From: Thermoanaerobacterium saccharolyticum
Lineage (GTDB): Bacteria > Bacillota > Thermoanaerobacteria > Thermoanaerobacterales > Thermoanaerobacteraceae
Assembly: GCF_000747665.1 (NCBI RefSeq)
Contig: NZ_BBKT01000038.1
Coordinates: 1-49,060, forward strand
Reading direction: 5' to 3'
DNA length: 49,060 nucleotides
Part shown: positions 43,461-49,060 of the stretch, in pieces
Position numbering within the stretch: position 1 is the first letter of the stretch
Layout: each line of letters begins with the position of its first letter
The notes under the pieces: generated by a model
Told to the model about the DNA's origin: nothing
Database searches by the model: none
The model's input: the letters and a program-made list of their open reading frames with translations, nothing else
Translations under genes and position numbers: made by a program

Positions 43461-44596
43461 ATGTGAATAAACCTATAGACGACTTTTTTATCCCATCCTA
43501 AGTCAAATGGAACGTGGTATCTATCAGATGTATGCGTGTTTACAACAGGAATTCCGTAAGTATCAAAACCTGTTACAACGCCAAAGTGAACAATTGTACC
43601 TTTTTCTTCATAACAAATAAGATCGCCCTTTTTTAATTCCCGTATCGCTCCTGCAGGGTGTGAATCCGATGGTTTTACCATGTCTGTGTATGTACCTTGT
43701 GCAATAAGCCTTCCTTTTCCATTGTATATAAGGTAGTTAAACAGCGCAGGAGCTTGTGCCCATGCCGTACTAGAGTCACGACCATTAAAGTTCCATATGT
43801 AGTCCATTTTTAGTCCGCCGCCTTCGTGTAAGACTTGTGAAGCGAAATTTGTGCAGTCGCCACCAACACCATTGTAATCTCTGTATTTTTTGTTGTATTC
43901 ATAGTTATTTCCGCTGCCCCATGCAGCACCGGCGTATGTGTCAGCATACCTGACAGCGCCTTCTCTGTCATAATTTCCTTTTTTTTGACTTTGTGTATCT
44001 CCTGCAGGAGTGGTATTGGTTGGCGATATTTCTGTGGCTATTCCGTCAGCAGGGCTAATATCTATAAATGCCGAATCTTCATCTAATGGATCGTAGTACC
44101 AATCACGGCGTATCACCCAATTGCCGTTGATTTTAACCAATTGAATGGAATGGCGAATCCCAAGCCCCATATAATTTATCAAATTAGGTTTTGCATTGTA
44201 CTCGTAGCCCATCTTCATCGTCTCTACCAAATAGAGCCATATAGACTGTTCACCAACTTTTAGACTTTTGATTCTGTAAATTGATTGTGCTTCTACGAAT
44301 TTAAGATTTCTTTTTTCAGACCATCCTTTTACATAGTCGATTCTTCTTTTTTCATGCTCTAATGCCCATTTGCCGTTTGTGTTGGCAACATCGTAATATT
44401 TTTCTATGTCTTTAATATTTCCGCTTAAAAGTACACTTCCTCTTGACTCAAAAAAAGCATCCAGAAAAGGTTTTATTTCTTCTTTGTTGTCTGCTACAGT
44501 AGATAATGTTTTATTGAAAAACAATATTCCCCAGATGCTTGTGGCTATTAACAACAAAATAGGAATTGCTATTTTATGATACCTTTTAAATAGCAA
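43451..44596 (-). CDS. Secreted or membrane-anchored amidase-domain protein (PF12671-type)
   Basis: The start chosen is TTG 44596, six bases after GGGAGGG; an upstream in-frame ATG at 44641 reads through the ribosome site. In this 381-residue protein an N-terminal membrane helix (IAIPILLLIATSIWGILFFN) gives export or anchoring. Residues of about 45-175 form a NTF2-like or stalk region. The putative amidase domain from about 210 has YDREGAVRYADTYAGAAWGS, the presumed catalytic Cys248 in GVGGDCTNFASQVLHEGG, and late His residues in GTIVHFGVVTGFD and NTHTSDRYHV. Such papain-like domains hydrolyse cell-wall or peptide amides. Single gene between two terminators. Confidence 0.85.
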   Translation of the reverse strand: MLFKRYHKIAIPILLLIATSIWGILFFNKTLSTVADNKEEIKPFLDAFFESRGSVLLSGNIKDIEKYYDVANTNGKWALEHEKRRIDYVKGWSEKRNLKFVEAQSIYRIKSLKVGEQSIWLYLVETMKMGYEYNAKPNLINYMGLGIRHSIQLVKINGNWVIRRDWYYDPLDEDSAFIDISPADGIATEISPTNTTPAGDTQSQKKGNYDREGAVRYADTYAGAAWGSGNNYEYNKKYRDYNGVGGDCTNFASQVLHEGGGLKMDYIWNFNGRDSSTAWAQAPALFNYLIYNGKGRLIAQGTYTDMVKPSDSHPAGAIRELKKGDLICYEEKGTIVHFGVVTGFDTYGIPVVNTHTSDRYHVPFDLGWDKKVVYRFIHIND

Positions 44597-44695
44597 AAAT
44601 ATCCCTCCCTGCCTATCATTTATAGTAAATAATATGTACAAATAAAATAAATAATTCTATGTAACATTCAATGTATTTAAAATTTAGAAATAAAA

Positions 44696-44743
44696 AATAA
44701 GCATAGAAACTAATGTATAGACTTAGTTTCCTATGCTTATTTA
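44696..44743. terminator. Terminator of the DGC gene
   Basis: A long stem, AAATAAGCATAG then AAACTAA pairing with TTAGTTT and CTATGCTTATTT with one bulged C, lies between two reverse-strand genes. Confidence 0.85.
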
Positions 44744-45151
44744 TCATCTATTTAAAAGATTTTTTACTAATCTACTGGCATCCTCGGTCATTTTTTGAAT
44801 GGCCAATTTAGATTTTTCACCTAATCTTCCTCTTTTCTCATCTTTTAGCGAGATCTTTTCTTTTTTCAGTATGTCTGGAAGATAAACTTCCGCTTCGACT
44901 TGACCGCCTTTTTGCAAAATCAATTTTGTCGCGCATCGATCTTTACATCCATTTAAAACTAATACAGGATATTCATTTATAAAATCTATATCTTCCTGAA
45001 TATCTACTGCTAAAGCTGGCGGACACACTAAAACGGTGTTTTCAGGGTGTAAATCATCAACAAGATTGTATCCAACTTCCCTTGTTATTTGCCCAAAAAT
45101 TTGCCCAATTCCTGCACAGGGCATTATTGCTATTCTGTCATTATTATTCAC
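44744..45151 (-). CDS. Putative zinc-binding DGC-domain protein
   Basis: GTG start at 45151 after AAGGAGGAATTTTACT. The 135-residue protein has Cys near the N-terminus (IMPCAGIG), PENTVLVCPPALAV and VLVLNGCKDRCATKLIL, which match the conserved Cys positions of the DGC family (PF08859-like, putative metal-binding). Its role is unknown; several relatives sit with CsoR/sulfur or metal-homeostasis genes. A CsoR-like palindrome overlaps its promoter, and a CsoR-family gene lies 3.2 kb away at 48373. Confidence 0.8.
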   Translation of the reverse strand: MNNNDRIAIMPCAGIGQIFGQITREVGYNLVDDLHPENTVLVCPPALAVDIQEDIDFINEYPVLVLNGCKDRCATKLILQKGGQVEAEVYLPDILKKEKISLKDEKRGRLGEKSKLAIQKMTEDASRLVKNLLNR

Positions 45152-45171
45152 AGTAAAATTCCTCCTTCTAG

Positions 45172-45237
45172 ATACCCATATATACCGGGTGGGTATGTAT
45201 CGCCTATTATAATAGCATGATTAGCGATTTTTTTCAA
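45172..45237 (-). promoter_or_regulatory. Promoter of the DGC gene with CsoR-like operator
   Basis: On the reverse strand TTGAAA (45237-45232), 17 bases and TATTAT (45214-45209) form the promoter. Between it and the ribosome site is an inverted repeat, ATACCCA (45172-45178) and TGGGTAT (45190-45196). Inside the repeat lies ATACCGGGTGGGTAT, which resembles the ATACCC/GGGTAT G-C tract sites bound by CsoR/CstR repressors. Confidence 0.65.
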
Positions 45238-45336
45238 TATTAATTATGAGGACAGAATTACGGAATCTTTTTCTGAAATTAAAAAATTTGTTGATTCATA
45301 TATTGTATAAGATGAATTTTAAAGGGGGCAGTTCAA

Positions 45337-45471
45337 TTGGGCAGAAAGAAAAAAAGGTCAGATAAAATGGATGATGATAATATTGTTGTTGAAAGGGTCT
45401 TTAATGAAAAAGGGAAAAATTTAAATGATTTATTAAAGCAAATCGTTAAACAAGCCTTAAGCATCAAATAA
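45337..45471 (+). CDS. Small basic-acidic protein preceding the recombinase
   Basis: A TTG at 45337 after AAAGGGGGCAG begins a 44-residue ORF: a basic head (GRKKKRSDK), an acidic DDD turn, then a helix (NEKGKNLNDLLKQIVKQALS). It ends 35 bases before the serine recombinase and is likely cotranscribed. By position it could be a recombination directionality factor or accessory protein, but no family was recognised. Confidence 0.55.
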   Translation: MGRKKKRSDKMDDDNIVVERVFNEKGKNLNDLLKQIVKQALSIK

Positions 45472-45505
45472 TATGTTGTAGTTGTTATTTGTTAAGGAGG
45501 GTGCT

Positions 45506-47068
45506 ATGTTAAATAAAATTTGGGATTGTGCCATTTACTGCAGACTTTCTAAAGAAGATCTTAACAAAGGTTATAGTGAAAGCATAAAAATGCAGGAAAA
45601 CGAGCTTAAAAGGTATATTTTAGAGAACAATTGGAACCTTGTCGATGTTTACATAGATGACGGTGTAAGTGGTACTACGTTTGAAAGAAATGATTTTAAA
45701 AGAATGATGGAGGATGTGGAAAAAGGATTAGTAAATTGCATCGTGACTAAAGATCTTTCTCGCCTTGGAAGGGATTACATTGAGACGGGAAGATATTTAG
45801 AGAAGGTATTTCCTGAGTATGGTATAAGATACATTGCTTTAAATGATGGCATCGATACATTAAATGGTGAAGATGATAGCATACCATTTAGAAATGTTGT
45901 AAACGACATGTACGCAAAAGATATATCAAAAAAAATTAGATTTAATCTTAGAAGCAAAATGAAAGATGGTTTATTCATCGGTGCTTTTGCTCCATACGGA
46001 TATAAAAAGGATGTTAATAATAAGAATAGATTGGTACCTGCCAACGATATTACGACTGAAGCAGTCAAAAGAATTTTTTTGTTGTATATGGAAGGTTTTG
46101 GTAAGCAAAAGATAGCTAAAATATTGACTGATGAAGGTTATCCTACGCCAGCAGAATCAAAAGAGAATTATAAAAATGGTAATCAAAAAATTAAAATGTG
46201 GAACAGCAACGCTGTCCACAGAATATTGACAAACGAAGTCTATATTGGGACGATTGTTCAGCACAAAAGGAAAAGAATATCGTATAAAGTTAAGAAAATG
46301 AAAGATGTTCCTGAAGAAGAATGGATAAAAAAACCTAATATGCATGAAGCAATTATAAGTGAAGATGTTTTTTGGCATGTGCAAGATATAATAAAGAATC
46401 GTTCAAAGTTGAAATTTAGACCTGGACATGTTGTTCATCTTTTTTCAGGTAAGGCAAGGTGTGGCGATTGTGGTTCCTACATGGGATATTTTTACGATAA
46501 AGATAGAAAAGAGCCGTGTTGGAAACTTATCTGTGGAGCATTTAGAAAATACGGTTCAAAAGCATGTACGATGCATTCTATATCCGAAGAAAAGTTAAAA
46601 CAAGTGATTCTGAATGATTTAAAAAGTATTTCAGGAAAATACGTAGACAAAACTCAATTGCTAAAACTTGCAGAAGATTCAGTTGAAGAAAATTATACAG
46701 AACAAAAAATTTTTTATGAAGAATATAAACGCAAATTGGCAGAACTGCAGAATACTTTTAAACAAATGTATTTTGATAAGATCAAAGGACTGTTGACAGA
46801 TGAACAGTTTAAAATGCTTTCAGAAGGGCTTCAAAGAGAAGCAAGTATTTATAGCGAAAAACTAAAGGAAATTGAAAATGAGATATATGCTGAAAACAGG
46901 AAAATTTATTTGTTGCAGCAGGCGGTGGAAAAGATAAAATGCATAGTCGAGATGAATGATTTGACACGACAAATGGTGGAAAGTCTCATCGATGAAATTG
47001 AGATATTTAATGATCATAAAATAAAAATACATTATAAATTTTCAAATCCTGAAAATTATATCTCATAG
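45506..47068 (+). CDS. Large serine recombinase (SpoIVCA/TnpX-like site-specific integrase)
   Basis: ATG 45506 follows AAGGAGGGTGCT (520 residues). The N-terminal resolvase domain has CAIYCRLSKED with the nucleophile Ser, VDVYIDDGVSGTTFERNDFK and TKDLSRLGRDYIETGRYLE. The recombinase domain includes APYGYKK and TDEGYPTPAE. A zinc-ribbon follows (SGKARCGDCGSYMGYF through WKLICGAFRKYGSKACTMHS, four Cys), then a coiled coil (about 400-480). Enzymes of this type move integrative elements, phages or the skin element by attP x attB exchange. It lies at what looks like one end of an element: its stop is immediately followed by a gene fragment lacking a start. An intact T7 run within it shows the frame is sound. 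Confidence 0.93.
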   Translation: MLNKIWDCAIYCRLSKEDLNKGYSESIKMQENELKRYILENNWNLVDVYIDDGVSGTTFERNDFKRMMEDVEKGLVNCIVTKDLSRLGRDYIETGRYLEKVFPEYGIRYIALNDGIDTLNGEDDSIPFRNVVNDMYAKDISKKIRFNLRSKMKDGLFIGAFAPYGYKKDVNNKNRLVPANDITTEAVKRIFLLYMEGFGKQKIAKILTDEGYPTPAESKENYKNGNQKIKMWNSNAVHRILTNEVYIGTIVQHKRKRISYKVKKMKDVPEEEWIKKPNMHEAIISEDVFWHVQDIIKNRSKLKFRPGHVVHLFSGKARCGDCGSYMGYFYDKDRKEPCWKLICGAFRKYGSKACTMHSISEEKLKQVILNDLKSISGKYVDKTQLLKLAEDSVEENYTEQKIFYEEYKRKLAELQNTFKQMYFDKIKGLLTDEQFKMLSEGLQREASIYSEKLKEIENEIYAENRKIYLLQQAVEKIKCIVEMNDLTRQMVESLIDEIEIFNDHKIKIHYKFSNPENYIS

Positions 47069-47069
47069 T

Positions 47070-47180
47070 ACGCAACCACCTGAGTGCGAGGAGTTTCCGA
47101 CAAATGTATGTGATGAATTCATGCAAAGGCCATTCCCGCCTATATTCCCTCCACAGAAAGCCCCATATTCACCGTATTAA
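47070..47180 (+). pseudogene. 3' fragment of a Pro/Cys-rich gene abutting the recombinase
   Basis: A frame with no start codon begins at the recombinase stop and encodes TQPPECEEFPTNVCDEFMQR, then PFPPIFPPQKAPYSPY and TAA at 47178. A terminator follows 20 bases later, as for a genuine gene end. Codon sense and the Pro, Cys, Tyr composition resemble small spore-coat or surface proteins. The N-terminal part is missing, consistent with a gene split by insertion at about 47065-47085. An alternative frame that runs into the next glycosyltransferase is Lys/Arg/His-rich and looks like noise. Confidence 0.5.
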
Positions 47181-47199
47181 AAGCCGTACTAAAAATATG

Positions 47200-47223
47200 A
47201 AAAGCCAGCATAAGCTGGCTTTT
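47200..47223 (+). terminator. Terminator after the Pro/Cys-rich fragment
   Basis: AAAAGCCAGC (47200-47209), loop ATAA and GCTGGCTTTT (47214-47223) form a clean intrinsic terminator before the glycosyltransferase ribosome site. Confidence 0.9.
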
Positions 47224-47247
47224 CTTGTAAGCGTGAGGAGGTTCTCT

Positions 47248-48360
47248 ATGAAAATTTTATTTATAACATTTATTGATATTTTAAATTCACTTCCACAAAG
47301 AAGTCACCATCTTATAGATTATCTAAAAGACAAATATGATTTGACGGTAGTATTTTGCAGGTACGATGATTTTGGAGTATTAAAAAAGCAAGAAGAGACT
47401 ATTAATTATATAGGGATTCCTGTTAAATTTGCGAGCCTTTTTAGCCCAATGATTTTATATAAAAAATATATGGAACTTGATTATTCTATATACGATATAT
47501 GTATTGCACAAGGCCCATGGGCAGGTTTGACTGCTGTTGAACTTCTGAAGGCAGGTAGAATAAAATTTTTGGCTTATGAGGATATTGACTATTTTCCTGC
47601 GTTTTTTGAGTATGAGGATATTTACGAGAGAACGAAAAACATGGAGAAATATTGCATTGAAAATTCTGATGTTACATTTTCTGTTAATCAACATCTGATA
47701 GAATTGAGAAAAAACATGACAGGCATTACACCATATTACATACCAAATGGTGTTAATTATGAATTATTTAGTGGAGAAAGGGAAAAGCATCAAGGAATAG
47801 TCATTTTATTTAGCGGTTCATTAGAACATTGGTCAGGTATTGAGATGCCTATAAAAGCCCTTCCTATATTAAGACGAGAGTATGATGTTTCGATGATGAT
47901 ACTTGGGAAAGGGAAATATGAACATGTTCTTAGGAAATTATCGAGAGACTGCAAAGTAAGTGATGCTGTATATTTTTTGGGAAAAGTAAAGTATAGCGAT
48001 TTACCTATGTACTTTAATAAAGCCGATCTTGGACTTTGTACGCTTTTTCCAACAGAGCTTATTAAATATTCTTTTCCACTTAAAGCTGTAGAATACATGG
48101 CGTCGGGTCTTCCTGTCATAGCAACAGACATTGGCGATTTAGGAAAATTGATTAAAGAAAATGAGTGTGGTATAACTATAAAGTACAATGTATCTGATTT
48201 TGTTGAAAAAACTATAGATTTGATAGAAAATTATGATAAAATGAGTATATACGGACAAAATGGGAAAAAATTTGCTAAAATGTTTGACTGGAAAGAACTT
48301 TTTAAAAAAGAAATGAGCATAATTTTTGATAAATTAGATAAGAGGATAAAATATAATTGA
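47248..48360 (+). CDS. Glycosyltransferase, GT4 family
   Basis: ATG 47248 follows GTGAGGAGGTTCTC; a longer in-frame ORF from 47104 would cross the terminator hairpin. The 370-residue protein has N-terminal KILFITFIDILNSLPQRSHH, a TPYYIPNGVNYELF hinge, the donor-site region VILFSGSLEHWSGIEMPIKA and the C-terminal EYMASGLPVIATDIGDLGKL. It transfers a nucleotide sugar to a surface glycan or spore polysaccharide, substrate unknown. It is complete, so it is not the gene interrupted upstream. It is 12 bases from the CsoR-type gene. Confidence 0.88.
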   Translation: MKILFITFIDILNSLPQRSHHLIDYLKDKYDLTVVFCRYDDFGVLKKQEETINYIGIPVKFASLFSPMILYKKYMELDYSIYDICIAQGPWAGLTAVELLKAGRIKFLAYEDIDYFPAFFEYEDIYERTKNMEKYCIENSDVTFSVNQHLIELRKNMTGITPYYIPNGVNYELFSGEREKHQGIVILFSGSLEHWSGIEMPIKALPILRREYDVSMMILGKGKYEHVLRKLSRDCKVSDAVYFLGKVKYSDLPMYFNKADLGLCTLFPTELIKYSFPLKAVEYMASGLPVIATDIGDLGKLIKENECGITIKYNVSDFVEKTIDLIENYDKMSIYGQNGKKFAKMFDWKELFKKEMSIIFDKLDKRIKYN

Positions 48361-48372
48361 AAGGTGAGCGCT

Positions 48373-48639
48373 ATGACCAAAAGTATAAAAGATGATGTAC
48401 TTTTAAGACTAAAAACCATAAAAGGGCATATAGCTGGAATAGAAAAGATGGTGGAAGAAGACAAAGGATGTTCTAATATTTTGCTGCAAATAGCAGCAGT
48501 AAGAGCTTCTTTGGAGAAAGTTGGTTTGTCAATCATAAATGAACATGCTGAACAGTGTTTTCTCGCAAATGAAGATGGTAAGATAACTTATGAGGAACTT
48601 CAAAGTGTTGTTGATTTGCTTGTCAAGTTTTTAAAATAA
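48373..48639 (+). CDS. CsoR/RcnR-family metal-sensing repressor
   Basis: The start chosen is ATG 48373 after AAAGGTGAG; GTG 48364 overlaps the ribosome site. The 88-residue all-helical protein has VLLRLKTIKGHIAGIEKMVE, then Cys33 in DKGCSNIL and His58/Cys62 in INEHAEQCF. The Cys-His-Cys set matches the Cu(I) ligands of CsoR (Cys36, His61, Cys65), rather than the two-Cys persulfide sensor CstR. No copper exporter is adjacent. A matching operator-like palindrome lies before the DGC gene at 45172, so that gene is a candidate target. Confidence 0.88.
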   Translation: MTKSIKDDVLLRLKTIKGHIAGIEKMVEEDKGCSNILLQIAAVRASLEKVGLSIINEHAEQCFLANEDGKITYEELQSVVDLLVKFLK

Positions 48640-48886
48640 AATGTGTGGCAGCAAAACTTTTGTGGCATAAAAGAATCCTTCTTAATGTTGATAAAGGAAA
48701 TTGACGGGTGTATAATTGAGGAAATTGCACAATTAAGCTTTAATTTTTGAAGCTAAAAAAGACAACAGCAAAGCTAAGCATATCAATGCCTGTGGATAAC
48801 TTATGAACTTGAAAATTTAACACAAACATAGTTTATAAAATAATTTTTGTCTGTTTTTATATGCTCGTTTAAGCATAGGCTGTTTA
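48640..48886. other. Intergenic region before the right-edge transposase
   Basis: This AT-rich stretch of about 250 bases has no gene. It contains one perfect DnaA-box sequence (TGTGGATAA at 48791-48799, reverse strand TTATCCACA) but no cluster of boxes or AT-rich repeats. The outer end of the insertion element probably lies here, but no terminal inverted repeat could be matched without the other end. Confidence 0.5.
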
Positions 48887-49060
48887 TTAAGCTACTTTTG
48901 GCAATGATTTAGTAACATTAACAGAAATAGTACCTGCAACAAGTGTAATACAGTTTAATAAAGCAAAGGTTTTAGCTTTCTTGATACCTGCTGAGCGTAT
49001 ATTGTCAGTATTTAAATATTCTTTTAATCTGCTGTTACATCTCTCAATAGAAGTTCTAAG
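48887..49060 (-). CDS. DDE-type transposase, C-terminal part (runs off the window)
   Basis: The reverse strand reads in from the window edge for 57 codons and stops at 48887. It shows RTSIERCNSRLKEYLNTDNI, then AGIKKAKTFALLNCITLVAG, the C-terminal Glu-x6-Arg/Lys region and tail of IS4/IS5-like DDE transposases common in thermophilic clostridia. The N-terminal part lies to the right. It is a different family from the left-edge transposase. Confidence 0.8.
   Translation of the reverse strand, partial: LRTSIERCNSRLKEYLNTDNIRSAGIKKAKTFALLNCITLVAGTISVNVTKSLPKVA

Noticed and set aside
45220-45310. Forward reading NINYEDRITESFSEIKKFVDS as the missing 5' half of the gene split at 47070
   Set aside because: It opens after a TGA with no start, overlaps the DGC promoter, and its composition does not match the Pro/Cys-rich tail.
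47104-47247. N-terminal extension of the glycosyltransferase from an upstream ATG
   Set aside because: It would cross a clean intrinsic terminator, is Lys/Arg/His-rich, and the family start KILFITF has its own AGGAGG site at 47248.
48791-48799. Perfect DnaA box, possible replication origin
   Set aside because: Only one box, no cluster, no AT-rich repeat array and no dnaA/dnaN or plasmid replication gene nearby; it probably lies in insertion-element flank.
1-49060. CRISPR array, tRNA or rRNA genes
   Set aside because: No regularly spaced repeats, cas genes, cloverleaf tRNA sequences or rRNA-like GC-rich stretches were seen on either strand.

Overview
The window looks like chromosomal DNA of a low-GC, spore-forming, saccharolytic anaerobe of the Firmicutes, most likely a thermophilic clostridial relative such as Thermoanaerobacterium or Thermoanaerobacter (inference). 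The reasons are the AT-rich sequence with strong AGGAGG ribosome sites, an alpha/beta-type spore protein, CotF-type coat genes, an SLH-domain surface glycosidase, two GH65 disaccharide phosphorylase operons, and clostridial gene sets (glnA followed by an ANTAR regulator; asd-dapA-dapB-dapH). A partial transposase lies at each edge: ISLre2 family on the left and a DDE-type enzyme on the right.

Layout. 1-3.4 kb: transposase end, SASP, a small QueG-like Fe-S protein and a YCF48/BNR-repeat lipoprotein. 3.4-17.8 kb: two adjacent phosphorolytic sugar-use loci. The first is lacI, GH65, then substrate-binding protein and two permeases. The second is lacI, then substrate-binding protein, two permeases, GH65 and beta-phosphoglucomutase. 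Each LacI regulator is matched to its own palindrome (CCAAAACGTTTTGG or TGTAAGCGGTTACA). No ATPase is encoded, so a shared one elsewhere is implied. 17.8-24.5 kb: polysaccharide deacetylase, tandem OB-fold SSB-like protein, CobO, the reverse-strand lysine/diaminopimelate operon and a lipoprotein. 24.6-27 kb: small membrane protein, then glnA with a terminator-containing leader and an ANTAR response regulator. 27.1-31.2 kb: an accessory island with a GAF-LuxR regulator, a small frameshifted gene, a small membrane protein, a remnant resembling an amidinohydrolase 3' end, an ATP-grasp ligase and an MFS exporter. 31.3-37.4 kb: NDH-2/DoxX fusion, isoprenoid genes, isoaspartyl dipeptidase and a MocR regulator. 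37.5-45.2 kb: coat proteins, GH18-SLH, bactofilin, M23 peptidase, glycosyltransferase, small proteins, amidase and a DGC protein. 45.3-49 kb: a serine recombinase unit abutting a truncated Pro/Cys-rich gene end, a glycosyltransferase, a CsoR-type regulator and the second transposase.

The main cross-cutting observation is that five otherwise well-formed genes (the YCF48 lipoprotein, substrate-binding protein 2, pgmB, dapH and the ANTAR regulator) are each broken by exactly one extra base in an A/T homopolymer. Removing one base restores a family-typical protein in every case. This points to systematic base-calling error or, less likely, transcriptional slippage, so these genes should not be read as dead. 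The most interesting candidate for a little-described system is the ATP-grasp/MFS/LuxR island at 27.1-31.2 kb. The glnA leader plus ANTAR gene and the recombinase that appears to split a gene at about 47.07 kb come next.
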